Below are positions 12,611 to 23,542 of a DNA stretch of 64,000 nt, piece by piece (the stretch's first letter is position 1; each line of letters begins with the position of its first letter). This stretch comes from Sweltsa coloradensis (taxonomy: Eukaryota; Arthropoda; Insecta; Plecoptera; Chloroperlidae). Location of the stretch: the NCBI GenBank assembly GCA_024449915.1, contig JAMZAV010000070.1, positions 124,001-188,000 of the forward strand, in the 5' to 3' direction. The notes under the pieces are model-generated. The model did no database searches. It was not told where the DNA came from and was given only the letters and a program-made list of their open reading frames with translations. The position numbers and the translations under genes were made by a program.

Positions 12611-12954
12611 TTAAATTAAAGGTTGTTAAAAGATGATTTGGATATAGCATAACACTTAAATGCTTCTGCACCCATCTGCTTTAAAATAGTGAGTTATGAG
12701 AGAAAAAGGATTGGTTAAAAAAAAGGTATGTGATAGTTTTCAGTTGGCATTCAACTTTCTCTAAAACATGTATTCTCTGCTCTAAGCTGCTTAAATAAAT
12801 AGGATTATATCTCATTGCCCCTCCCTCCGAGCACATGGTTGTGAAAACAATCTATGTCGTCAACAAATGAATCGAAGGAGAAAGTGTGCAGAATAGATAA
12901 CATGTCATACACTAGCATCTCGTACACATAGCTGCTTCGTTCATGCGGGGATTA

Positions 12955-13205
12955 GATCGAGTCACCTCATAGAACTGCTGTTTAGCTCTGGCAATCGTCG
13001 TCGGGGACCTTGCCCCCTTCCCTTGACGACCTCTCCGACGACGACAATGAGACAACGAACGATGACAAAGACTATGACGACCGCGACGTGAGAACCCACA
13101 TTTTCTCCCCCTACCCGTGGTTGGTTCTGACCAGCATGGGCCCTCCTTCCCATATCCCCTAGGCTAGAGTGGTGCATTATGACCTAATTGACGCGCCCTT
13201 AATAA
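12955..13205. repeat. Dispersed repeat D, copy 2
   Basis: It matches 4430-4690 in order: TTTAGCTCTGGCAATCGTCG, GACGACCTCTCCGACGACG, CGCGACGTGAGAACCC, GGTTGGTTCTGACCAGCATG, GGCTAGAGTGGTGCATTATG and GACGCGCCCTTAAT. The minus-strand open frame 12962-13177 is a by-product. Confidence 0.65.
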
Positions 13206-13235
13206 AAAAGTATTGCATATATACACGATTTTGTA

Positions 13236-13975
13236 ACTAGGAAGCTTCGCAAACGCTTTTTCAGGCGCGTTGTTGGATGAGCGTAATTGGTGCATTGAGC
13301 TGCCATGTGTTATGCAGATTTTCTGTTCTTCTGTGAAAAAAACATTACAATCGGATAAAGCATGTAGGTGTTATAAGTCGAAGAATTGTTTTAAAACTAA
13401 AAAAGCGTAAAATTGCGATTTTCATGAGAAATAATTTTTCGATTGCGCTCAAATTTCACACGAATATATTAATTCATAAAGTTTAGGTTCTGTGAAAAAA
13501 CATTTCAATCGGATAAAGCATGTAGGTGTTATAAGTCGAAGAATTTAAAAAAAAAAATCGAAAAAAATCGTAAAATTGCGTAAAATTGCGATTTTCATAA
13601 GAAATAATTTTTCGATTGCTCTGAAATTTCACACAAGTATATTAATTCATAAAATTAAGGTTCTGTGAATAAATTATTACAATCGAATAAAGCATGTTGG
13701 TGTTATAAGTCGAAGAAATTTTTTTAAAATCGAAAACTATCGTAAAATTGCGATTTTCACGAGGAATAATTTTTTTATTGCTCTCAAAAACATGGCCGTT
13801 CTAAATTCAGAGATTTAGAAGGCCTCTAGAAAATGTGATCGCAATTGGGGTATCGGTTTAGCCGAAATCGTGTTAACAAACACACAAAAATACAAAAAAG
13901 GGGAAAAAACATTCCGGATTTTTTTCTCCAGTGTAGTGAAATGGAATCTTCGCTTCGAACGCTACGCTCAACAAA
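13236..13975 (-). mobile_element. Helentron/HINE-like element, group A, copy 3
   Basis: Read on the plus strand it begins with the 3' terminus (ACTAGGAAGCTTCGCAAACG, then GCGCGTTGTTGGATGAGCG) and ends with the 5' terminus (GCTTCGAACGCTACGCTCAAC). Its 3' tip differs from copies 1 and 2 (GAAGCTTCGCAAACGCTTTTT) but keeps the AACGCG...GCGTT hairpin and CTAG. The same variant tip occurs at 16675, so the two form a subgroup. It has three internal modules and ATTCCGGATTTTTTTCTCC near the 5' end. Confidence 0.72.
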
Positions 13976-14092
13976 TTAATTCATAAAATTAAGGTTCTGT
14001 GAAAAAAATCATTAAAATCGGATAAAGCATGTATAGGTGTTAGAAGTCAAAGAAATTCTTTAAAAATCGAATAAAATCGTAAAATTGCGACT
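13976..14092 (-). repeat. Truncated internal module of group A element
   Basis: One module (AATTCATAAAATTAAGGTTC, ATCGGATAAAGCATGTA, AAATCGTAAAATTGCGA) directly follows copy 3. It stops where the LINE-like sequence begins, so it is probably a broken second copy. Confidence 0.6.
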
Positions 14093-15470
14093 CAGCCATA
14101 CAAAAGAAGGACGACAAAACTCAATTAAGTAACTACAGACCGATCTCTCTCACCTCAAATGTCTGAAAAATTGACGAAAAAGCTATTAAAAAAAGATTTA
14201 TTTTCTTAGATCAAATCACATTATTTCTGACAATCAATTTGGATTTCGCAATTTCTTAAGTACGTAGGATGCAATTCTAAAACTAACCACAGAAATGCAT
14301 ACTGCTTTAGATTCGAAGAAAAAACCACTTGCCGTATTTTTAGATTTAATTAAAGCATTTGACAGTCTCACATGAAATTTTGATAAACACGTTAAACAAA
14401 TATGGGATTCGTGGTGTGGCGAACAATCTAATCAAGAGTTACATATCTAATCGTGAACAAATGGAAAACATAAATGGTCATTGTAGTAAGCCTAGGAAAA
14501 TTGAATACGGAGTACGCTCAGGGCACTGTATTAGGACCTCTATTATTTACTATATTTATTGATGAACTATGTAATGGGGTAATCGACTAAAAAATTATAA
14601 CATTTGCTGACGATACAGTACTATTATTTGTGGGCAGTAACTGGGTTGAAGTTTTCAAAAAAGTGCATAGAGAACTGTGTAAAATTATGCAATGTTTGGA
14701 CGACAACATCCTCACTCTCAATTTGAACAAAACAGAATTTATCACCTTTTCAGCTACTATTACCAACCAGCCCGCCCAAAACAACATCCAGCTTCCTCAA
14801 CTCACTGTGTCAATCAAATAAATACCACTACCTGTGATTGCTATGTAATTAAAAAGGTAGAAAACATTAAATATTTAGGAGTAATAATTGACCAACACCT
14901 CAATTGGAACTGTCGCATAAAAATGATTACAACCAGGCTAAGGAATTGCCTTTACATTTTTTATACGTTAAGAAAAGTACTTTTAAAAAATTCTCCTGAG
15001 AAATGTCTACTTTGTCTTGGTACAATCGTCACTAATTTATGGAATCCTGAGTTGGGGAGGCGCGTATGAGACTCATTTATATCCAATGAACGTAATTCGA
15101 AAGCTTTTAAAAAGAATATGAGATATCCGTCTTTTTCCTTACTTTTAGTGAAACCAACACCTTGAATGTACGCAAACTCTATGTGAAAATATTATACGTT
15201 CATATTCGTAACAACCTAAACCAGTACAGAAGAGTATCTATCCCACGCAATGAATACCAAATCCAATAATGTAAACCTAATAACTCCACTTACTAAACTC
15301 AAACTAACTCAAAGACACGCAGTATTTCTAGGACCGTAACTATTTAATTCTCTTCCATTATTAGTCAGAACCTCTGTAGTAAACAGCCGTTTCAAAATTA
15401 ATGTAACAAAATGGCTGACTCAACAATATATAGAAGGTATCATTAACAACATCATATCAAAACAAGTATC
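14093..15470 (+). pseudogene. Decayed non-LTR retrotransposon reverse transcriptase (Jockey/CR1 type)
   Basis: Reading across frames gives a recognisable non-LTR reverse transcriptase. In order: NYRPISLTSNV at about 14127; NHIISDNQFGFRNFLS; KPLAVFLDLIKAFD, then after a one-base shift TVSHEILINTLNKYGIRG (14359 on); QGTVLGPLLFTIFIDELCNG; the catalytic ITFADDTVLLF, with FADD at 14603-14614; LNLNKTEF; KYLGVIIDQHLNW (about 14860-14905); then thumb and C-terminal remnants to about 15450. Stops and at least three frame changes break it, and the N-terminal endonuclease half is missing. It copied its own RNA at target sites when active and is now dead. The 5' end abuts a group A fragment. I assign it to the Jockey/CR1 range from motif style only. 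Confidence 0.85.
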
Positions 15471-16055
15471 ATAATGCTCCACTCAGCTCAATAGGCTAAA
15501 TCATACGCATATTGATATATTGTGCTATCCTACAGTGAAGTCTATTATTCTTTAGTATTTTATTGTGATTATTTTTTATAACTAGATAAGATAGTAAAAT
15601 TAAAGGTGTTTCGCGCCTGCTAACATAAATAAACAGATCAAATTGTAACTTATATTTTTTAAAGTGCTGAAAATACAATCAGCTCAGCCTACTAAATGCT
15701 AGTACTTATCTTGACCTAGGTAGTTATTGATCATTCTTATTTTTTTAAATTTAATCATTAATCTGTATCTTGAAACAACTCGTAATTAATGTTATTCCTT
15801 TTACTTTTAATGCTTTTCGATATCGTTATCAAAATGTAAACCAGATTACAAAACATGTGTTTATAACTATTACAAATAATTTATATTCATACCACTTACG
15901 CTAGTGACATTATACATAGCAGTACAATACACCTCTGGGAAACTGCTCTCGGTCAAACTCTGTTTTTGAGAGCAGTCGACCTATACTCTCTTGACTGTCG
16001 CTATTTACATGTAATGCACTGACTTAATTTTAGTAAAATTAATAAAATAACTTAC
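15471..16055. other. AT-rich stretch after the LINE fragment
   Basis: Possibly includes a LINE 3' tail, but no poly(A) or target duplication could be fixed. Nothing else recognised. Confidence 0.3.
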
Positions 16056-16250
16056 TCATGAGAAATAATTTTTCTTTTTTGCTCAAAAACGTGGCAGTTC
16101 TAAGTTCGGAGATTTCGAAGGTCTCCAGAAAATTTAATCGCAATTGAAGTATCGGTTTAGTCGGAATCGTGTTAACAAACACACAAACATACAAACAGAA
16201 AAAAAGAAAAAGAAAGAAAAACATTCCGGATATTATTCTCTAGCGCGCGC
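16056..16250 (-). mobile_element. Group A element, copy 4 (5' end only)
   Basis: A fragment with GAGAAATAATTTTTC, CGTGGCAGTTCTAAGTTC, AGTATCGGTTTAGTCGGAAT, an A/AAG microsatellite and CATTCCGGAT, ending in a degenerate 5' tip GCGCGCGCTCATG. The 3' half is absent. Confidence 0.65.
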
Positions 16251-16674
16251 TCATGTGTTGTCTGACGATTGCAGCTGAACGGTCCTTCTTTGTAAATCAG
16301 TTTTTGAACGGAATATGATAGACGGTAAATAAATAAAATTACCAAATGTTGTATGAATGTTAATAGAGTACCTAGTAATTGATATCCGCACTTGGTTGCC
16401 CAGGATTAGCAATACAAAATCAATGCAAGAGGAAAGTTCAAAGCACGAAAAAATGGAAAATGGAAAATGGAAAACATGGATTTCAACTTTGGAAACTCCC
16501 ACAAAACCGTTTAGGGGCATATCTTACTATAAATATAAAACTTACCCTACGCGATCTCATTGATTTAAACGTTGATATCTAGTATGAAAATTTGGGTTTA
16601 AAAAAATCTGTACACTTGGGATAAATTCCCGAAGTTCACCAAAATTGAGTAAATTATGGAGATACGTTTTTTTA
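16251..16674. other. Unassigned stretch between two group A elements
   Basis: No repeat or gene recognised. Overlapping open frames at 16357-16582 on both strands have no familiar motif. A short GGAAAATGGAAAATGGAAAA run lies at about 16455. Confidence 0.3.
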
Positions 16675-17265
16675 AACTAGGAAGCTTCGCAAACGCTTTT
16701 TCAATCGCGTTGTTGGATAAGCGTAATTGGTGCATTGAGCTGCCATGTGTTATGCAGATTTAATGTTGTTCTGTGAAAAAATCATAACAATCGGATAAAG
16801 CATGTAAGTGTTATAAGTCGAAGAAATTTTTTAAAAGTCGATAAAAATCGTAAAATTGCGTAAAATTGCAATTTTCATGAGAAATAATTTTTCGATTTCA
16901 CTCAAATTTCACACGAATATATTAATTCATAAAATTAATGTTCTATGAAAAAATCATAACAATCGGATACAGCATGTAGGTGTTACAAGTTGAAGAAATT
17001 TGTTAAAAATAAAAAAAAAAATCGTAAAATTGCGATTTTCATGAGAAATAATTTTTCGATTGCACTCAAAAACGTGACAATTCTAAGTTCAGAGATTCGA
17101 ATGCCACCAAAAATTTTTATTGCAATTGGAGTATCAGTTTAGCCGGAATCATGTTAACAAACACACAAAAATACAAAAAAAGAAAAGAAAAAAGAAAAAC
17201 AGTCCGGATTTTTTTCGCCAGTGTAGTAGAATGGAATCTTCGCTTCAGTCGCTTCGCTCATCCAA
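16675..17265 (-). mobile_element. Helentron/HINE-like element, group A, copy 5
   Basis: On the plus strand it runs from ACTAGGAAGCTTCGCAAACG (3' tip, same variant as 13236) through TCGCGTTGTTGGATAAGCGT and two internal modules to TCGCTTCAGTCGCTTCGCTC ATCCAA (5' tip). Both the terminal hairpin and the inverted 5' tip are present. No coding. Confidence 0.75.
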
Positions 17266-17479
17266 TTAAAAACCAATGGATTAATCTAAAAATCCACGTA
17301 CTGGATCTCATTGATTGATCCTTTATTAACGTTATTGTGAAATATAACCGTTTACTCGAAAAAAAAACAGAAAGCTGAGCGTCTAAACTCGTCTCCGCGC
17401 CAGCCTCATGACCCCTCTAATATCGTACGGCAAGAAAGTTCTCTTATGCTAAAGTATTATGCCATGGGTAATGTTTATA

Positions 17480-17628
17480 TAACACAACTACGGGTGCGGG
17501 AGTACACAAAATAGGCTGCGAAGCTTACCGTTATTGTACGATTGATTGGGCAAATTGATTGATTTGTATTTCTTAACGTCTCATATTAATTAAAGAAATC
17601 GAGTCACACCTTGGTGGAGGTGCCGGGT
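17480..17628 (+). repeat. PBS-type retroelement fragment (tRNA-Ala primer site at 17612-17628)
   Basis: The motif TGGTGGAGGTGCCGGGT at 17612-17628 is complementary to the tRNA-Ala 3' end (ACCCGGCACCTCCA plus CCA). Upstream lie ACGGGTGCGGGAGTACACAA (about 17488) and AATAGGCTGCGAAGCTTACC (about 17510), blocks shared with the copies at 44058 and 59919 (reverse). This fits the end of a 5' LTR followed by a primer binding site. No gag or pol was found downstream. Confidence 0.55.
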
Positions 17629-17993
17629 CTGACGATATTCTCCTGTAGATAATGCTTAACGTCTATTTTTTGCATATTGCACTATTTGAGACGATGAGTG
17701 GTGATAGATAAGGGTGGAGGACGATAACAAGAAACTATGGGTGTGCGAGTCGTCCTTATATTTGAGTTCGAGTCGAGTCCGAGTACTTTGTTGTTTATAT
17801 CACTGTCTTTTTACTATACTTACAATAATATGTACAACATATTATTTATTGATGTTAGTTTGTATGTTGGCTCCAAAAGTGAAGACAGAGTAACATATTA
17901 TTTATTTTCAAATGTAATATCTCTCGCTAGAGAATTATGAATGGTCGAGTACAACATTATTAGGGATCGGCTATGACATTTAATTCAAATTTC

Positions 17994-18215
17994 TACCCGG
18001 CACCTCCACCAAAATAATAATTTCTTTTAAAATTCGATTTTGAATGGTAAAGTAAAAACAAAATACTCGACTAGATTAGATATTTCGGATACTCGCACAA
18101 CCGTACAAAAACACATGCCTTATGGGGGTCGAACCCACGTCCTTGTAGTGTCATACGCTTTGGGCGTGCGCACAAATATTATGAGCTACCGCGGACGGCT
18201 ATTCCACTTTGGGCA
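17994..18215 (-). mobile_element. PBS-type retroelement with tRNA-like head
   Basis: On the minus strand a tRNA-like cassette (about 18205-18122) carries GGTAGCTCATA (A box) and GTGGGTTCGACCCCC (B box). About 110 nt later comes the full 18-base motif TGGTGGAGGTGCCGGGTA (18011-17994). The pre-B-box phrase CTACAAGGACGTGGGTTCGA is shared with the head at 46883. The element probably continues towards lower coordinates: the region 17680-17715, seen from the minus strand, contains CTATCACCACTCATCGTCTC, which at 47000 lies between head and PBS. Non-coding. Confidence 0.5.
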
Positions 18216-18222
18216 GGACTAG

Positions 18223-19064
18223 CCCCACCCTGGGTGGGCACGAAATACATAGGTATCACTCGTGAAGTAAAATGATAAAGGTACGCTAGCAATAAAAGAC
18301 CTGCCCTTAATTGGAGCTACCTGATGTGCGTAATGAGATAATACTTTGCGAAGATCACGACAAATTGAGTGAAATTAATTACTACGGAAGTTGGTAGCAA
18401 TTATTGTTAACGAGCGTTTTTATTATATCTAATATAACATGCATTCTTTGACCCCATTCCTCCCCTGTCCGTCCGTCAACAAGAAGATTCATGTTTACAT
18501 AGTTTCTCAACAATCTGTTTATTATAAATTCAGTAGCTTCGATCTCTATTGTGGGTACTAAAATGCAACAAATTCAAGAATCGGGCCTGACATGTTAATT
18601 GGTTTATTTGACGTTTTAAAAGTAAGTTAAAGTGAGAGCGAGGAAATATTGTGCTGTGATTGTTGAATGATATTGGATGAAACTAGCTTATTGGTAGATA
18701 TTTAAAAGTTATATCGGTGTTAATCGGTATTCCTTGTTGGAAACATACACACATGGATTTCTGATCCTAGTTGAAATTGGAATGAAAGTAAAGGCTAGCT
18801 CAAGGCGTATAAACAAACTCAGAATACATACTTTTCCAAATCAGTATAAGGATTATAATATTCTCGGTTTTGAAAATCGTCCCTTTATATTCTTACATCA
18901 CTCCATAACTTTCGTTACATATGAAACAATATCATCTATTCACATTCCCAGATTGGTCTAACAATATATCTTGATAATGGAATCACTTAACAAAAGTCCT
19001 ACTCAGGGAAAGCGATACATAGGGTATTTTACACTCTGAAACACAGTTGCAGGATAGAGGTAGC
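18223..19064. other. Unassigned intronic stretch
   Basis: AT-rich. The open frame at 18734-18961 has no recognisable domain. Confidence 0.3.
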
Positions 19065-19132
19065 GCATACTTTGTATACGAGAGACTAATTCTAGAGGTC
19101 ACCGGATTGATTCTCGACTGAGACAAAGATTA
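19065..19132 (+). repeat. tRNA-like sequence (probable SINE head)
   Basis: GAGGTAGCGCATACTTTGTA looks like an A box. About 45 bases later GTCACCGGATTGATTCTCGA looks like a degenerate B box (expected GGTTCGANNCC). The spacing fits a tRNA-derived Pol III promoter. Arms are too degenerate for a functional tRNA. Confidence 0.45.
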
Positions 19133-19499
19133 TAATATAAGATTTATTTATTTGACATGTTCAGGGCTATGCTCGTTGGGATGTTCCCAATGATTATAAT
19201 GGTACAATGATCAAATAAATAAATGTTGTCTGGTATTGATGCGCATATCCGTTTTAAACAAACACTAGAGTTTAACTTAGGTAGGGCGACAAACACCTCA
19301 AAGGTACTTTAAACTGTACGTGAAATACTCTGGATTTGGCGATCTAGACATTAATCAATGTGCATTTACATTGTAGAACAAGTTTGCCAAGCTCATCTAG
19401 CCGTCTTAACCATCAATTAATAAATCATCTAAACCACGTTTAGCCGTACAAATATAGCTCGTACGCCAACGCCCAGATTCTTTTATTCTGTCACCGTCT

Positions 19500-19715
19500 G
19501 CATGCACTATGCACTAGGATGCGTGGGCTGCTGGCAGAGTACGGGTCCTGTCGCTCGCTTTAGAATGCAGCAGAATGCCGGCTGCTAGATGCAATTGGCA
19601 AAGATAATGCACTAGTTTTAAGCTGGTATGGGAGGTTCGTGGCAGTATGAGCGGGCTCAAAGGGAGCGCGATCGAGGGACGTGGGTTCAAATCACGTGTA
19701 GTGTAAAGAGTTGAA
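19500..19715 (+). repeat. tRNA-like/SINE-like fragment
   Basis: GAGGGACGTGGGTTCAAATC at 19670-19689 is a B box with the GGACGTGGGTTC context also seen at 46950 and 18137. The minus-strand reading contains DLNPRPS, the usual false peptide produced by a translated tRNA T-arm. No A box is confidently placed. Confidence 0.4.
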
Positions 19716-19726
19716 TAGTTCAAATT

Positions 19727-21112
19727 ACTAGGAAACGCTCAGTTGGACGCGTTGATAAGCGAGCACGTGCTATAGCTAGACCCACATTGCACATTTCTTT
19801 AAGTTTTAAAATTTGCAACGTTCGCTGTCCACAGGGCCATGATTCCAATATTATTTATTAAGCGAGCGAAGCGAGCGTTTCCATTTGACTCTGCCGGAAA
19901 AATTAGTCACTGGTTTTGTTTGTTTTTTTTTGTTTGTTTGTTTTTTTTGTTTTTTTTTTGTTTGTATGTCTCGCGATAACGTTCGAACGGAGGCTCGGAT
20001 CAAGTTGAAATTTTGACCATCCGCAAGCTTCGTTCTCGATTGAATGCCATTAGTTTTGTGGCAAAATCGTTCAAAAAGTTAAAAAGTTACATTAAAGTTA
20101 ACCGAAAGTTTTTTTTTCAAACTAACCGGCGACAAAATCTGAGATGGCCAAATCATTTAGAATGTCCGTCCGGTCACGAATATGTTAATTTTATTTTGAT
20201 CCGATAAGTAGTGTAGATGGAAATTACATTATAACAAAAGTAACGTTGCCATGGCAACGAAAAGACGCGCCAAGTTTCTAATGCACTGCCACCTAGAAGT
20301 AATCAAAATACTTTCGAGGAAGCAGTCTATTATTTGTCAACAAAGAGTTTAAATAGTTTTCCCAAGGAGTCAAGGTCCTCTAGATGGCGGTGGATTTTAA
20401 AGTAAAGATTTACACACGGGTTTACCCAAATACCTTGGCAATAATAAATAATACTGGAAACATTGCCCTGTGGACAGCGAACGTCGCAAATTTTAAAATT
20501 TAAAAAAATGTGCAATGTGGGTCTAGCTATAGCACGTGCTCGCTTATCAACGCGTCCAACTGAGCGTTTCCTAGTTATTGCCAAGGTATTTGGGTAAACC
20601 CGTGTGTAAATCTTTACTTTGTGGATAAAATCCACCGCCATCTAGAGGACCTTGACTCCTTGGGAAAACTATTTAAACTCTTTGGTGACAAATAATACAC
20701 TGCTTCTTCGAAAGTATTTTGATTACTTCTAGGTGGCAGTGCATTAGAAACTTCGCGCGTCTTTTCGTTGCCATGGCAACGTTACTTTTGTTATAATGTA
20801 ATTTCCATTTACACTACTTATCGGATCAAAATAAAATTAACATATTCGTGACCGGACGGACATTCTAAATGATTTGGCCATCTCAGATTTTGTCGCCGTT
20901 TAGTTTAAAAAAAAACTTTCGATTAACTTTAATGTAACTTTTTAACTTTTTAAACGATTATGCTACAAAACTAATGGCATTCAATCGAGAACGAAGCTTG
21001 CGGATGGTCAAAATTTCAACTCGATCCGAGCCTCCGTTCGAACGTTATGGCGAAACATACAAACAAAAAAAAAAAAAAAAAAAAAAACAAAAAAAAAAAA
21101 AAACCGCTTATA
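19727..21112 (-). mobile_element. Helentron/HINE-like element, group B, outer copy (interrupted)
   Basis: On the plus strand it begins ACTAGGAAACGCTCAGTTGG then GCGTTGATAAGCGAGC (3' terminus and inverted 5' tip). It runs to 19859, is interrupted by a second B copy, resumes at about 20575 with ATTGCCAAGGTATTTGGG, and continues to a poly(A) tract and CCGCTTA near 21105. About 60 bases of its own 5' end are missing there. It contains the palindrome GTTGCCATGGCAAC at 20767-20780. Confidence 0.75.
19858..20575 (+). mobile_element. Helentron/HINE-like element, group B, inserted inside the outer copy
   Basis: It starts TAAGCGAGCGAAGCGAGCG, passes a T/GTTT-rich tract and CGAACGGAGGCTCGGATCAA, then GTTGCCATGGCAAC (20245-20258), and ends GCTCGCTTATCAACGCGTCC, AACTGAGCGTTTCCTAGT. 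It sits in opposite orientation within another B copy. Its own copy of the target reads ...AATAATAAATAAT..., so the interruption can be placed within a TT dinucleotide, with no longer target duplication. The minus open frame 20330-20641 is a by-product. Confidence 0.8.
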
Positions 21113-22300
21113 AATCCTTAATTCGTATATCGAAAAAAAGTTTAAAATAATCAAGAAATAATAAAACAGCTCTACCTGGAATTTTTAATTTCCGGATTGT
21201 ATAAAATATTATCGATTCTACCAATGGGAGAGTTTACCGACTAATCAAATAGAGAACAATGTTTAGAATAAACTGTGACGTATACACACACACACAAAAC
21301 AACACATAAAATCAAAGAATAATGTAAGAGAGTTTCACTTAATGGTAAGAAAGAGTAGTGGGGGGGGGGGGGGGGGTTCAATGTGTAATCAGTGGGAACG
21401 AAATATTCTCTAGCCTTGAGGTTTTCTGGGTACCTAATACATTGTGCCATAAAATGATATAAAACCGAAGAATTTGATCCAAAAACAGCCATTTTTACTT
21501 AAACATAAATTAAAGGATAAAGGTACAGATTAAAGGTTAATGGAATGAAAGGTATAAATAATTGAAATAAAGTTAATGTCATCGTACTAATAATCCCCGG
21601 TTGGGATAGATTTGGTAATTTCTGGATTGTGTTAAAAATGTGCAATGCTAGCTATGTTGATCTAGTTAAGTTTTCCTAATTTAAGAATTAACGTCAATAT
21701 TTGTGTGTGCTTTTTAATAAACTCCCGTCAACGAAGTGCAGAACTCAGTTACTATTTTTAACTTTTAAACATTATTTGAAATAACAAGTGTTGACAGTTT
21801 CGAAAGATAATTCGTCTCGCGACACAAACCGCCAACTTCTCACCCACAATAATACGACTCTAATGACACCGCGCACGCTACAAGTGCCGATCTAATTTTA
21901 CCTCGCCACCGACAACAGTGGTATGAGCGTGGCGGGCAGCTAGACAAACTCTCTCGCGTAGATCTGGCAACGAAGCTGTATTATGTGCAGTGTACTCTAC
22001 ACGTCTATACCTCACCGAGTTACTAGGCTAGTGGACATATAACTAACTGGACGCATTACAGGGAGGCGTGGTAAACTAGATCACATCTCAATAAATAAAA
22101 TACATTAGCAAATTCGTATTTAGAGTCTACCCACTAGAGATGCGAAGTAATAAAAACGGCGGGCGAAAGATAGTGATCCTAGCCCGGCCCGAAAGTCAGT
22201 CCATAAGACCGGTTCTTTCGAAGACTTATAAAAATCTTGAGAATTTTTAGACTCGGCATAGGCTCTGCCAGCGTCGTTTTAGACAACAGATTGTATTACT
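21113..22300. other. Unassigned stretch with a G17 run and a family-I fragment
   Basis: A G17 tract lies at 21360-21376. The segment 21590-21650 (CCCCGGTTGGGATAGATTTG, GTAATTTCTGGATTGTGTT) and a weaker one at 21170-21205 resemble sequence at 35110-35160 and 61900-62050. Nothing coding recognised. Confidence 0.35.
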
Positions 22301-23499
22301 ACTAGGAAAACGCTTAAGTCCCGCCGCGTTGTTGAGCGAGCACCGGTACGTGCAACACGACCCGAGTACGACATTCCATAATGTTACATACCAACATAGG
22401 CATACCCTCAAAATACTTGAAGACACAACACTTTCAATGTTGAACCTTCACTGCCTCCTTGATTTTGTAACATCATTTTTCGAATTATAATTACCAATAA
22501 GTCTTTAAGGTCTTAACCGATTTAGCTGAAAATTTTTAAAATAGGATTGAATGTTGTACTTATTGACCCTGCAAAATTTCATAACGATCGGAACATTTTT
22601 ATTTTTTTATTTTTTTTATTTAATTTATTTAATTTTTTATAACCAACGATTGGATTTTGTTCAAAAACTATACAGCAATTCGCCTAGTTGGTATGTACAT
22701 GTGTGCAAAATTTCAGGTCGATCAGAGAAACGGTGCGACCTGTACCGAAGCAGTAACAGAAAAAAAACAGACATTCGAGCCATAAAGGCATTAAATCACA
22801 ATGGACGAAGTATTTTTTTAATACAATAAGGTGTACAAAAAATAAGAATGCCGGACATTTTGGCAACCTTGGGTGAGGCCTATACCCTATACAACGGTTT
22901 GTTTTGACGCGCGCCTGGAGGCATGTGACGCAGGTGGATGGGGACCTGCTGAGCTGACAAAGCCGGCCGGGCGAGGGTAGACACTCGGTTAGAACACGTG
23001 TTGTATTTAGTAAGGGGTTGGCATTCTGTGTGGATGAAGTGTTCGCAGATTTGTTCTAGCACAGTGACAGCTCTACAAGTGTTTTATGAATAAATTTAAT
23101 TAATGTGATAGTGAATAGCATTACAAGGTTTGTCGAGATATGTGAAGAGTATGGATGGCTCAGTGACTACAGTTAACAAACATAGTTGATAAGTTGAAGT
23201 GTGGATTTTGTCTTCTTTTAGGTTCTAGGTTGTTTTTTAAGTTCGTGATACGTCGTGTGTCATACAAAGAGACGGCAAACATACCGAATAATTCTTAGTT
23301 TTATAATATGAGACGTAAAGCAATATCCAATCAAATAATTACAGACTACAGTTAACAAAACATAGTTGAAGTGTGGATTTTGTCTACTTTTAGGTTCTAT
23401 ATATATATATATATATATTAGGTTCTTATATTCTTGTTAGATTTATTTCTGTAGGCCTATGTAATATTAATTATTTATTTGTACAATTTTGCTATATAT

Positions 23500-23542
<43 letters not shown>

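Noticed and set aside
19514..19723. Open frame with RDLNPRPS
   Set aside because: This peptide is the usual product of translating a tRNA T-arm; the region is tRNA-like.
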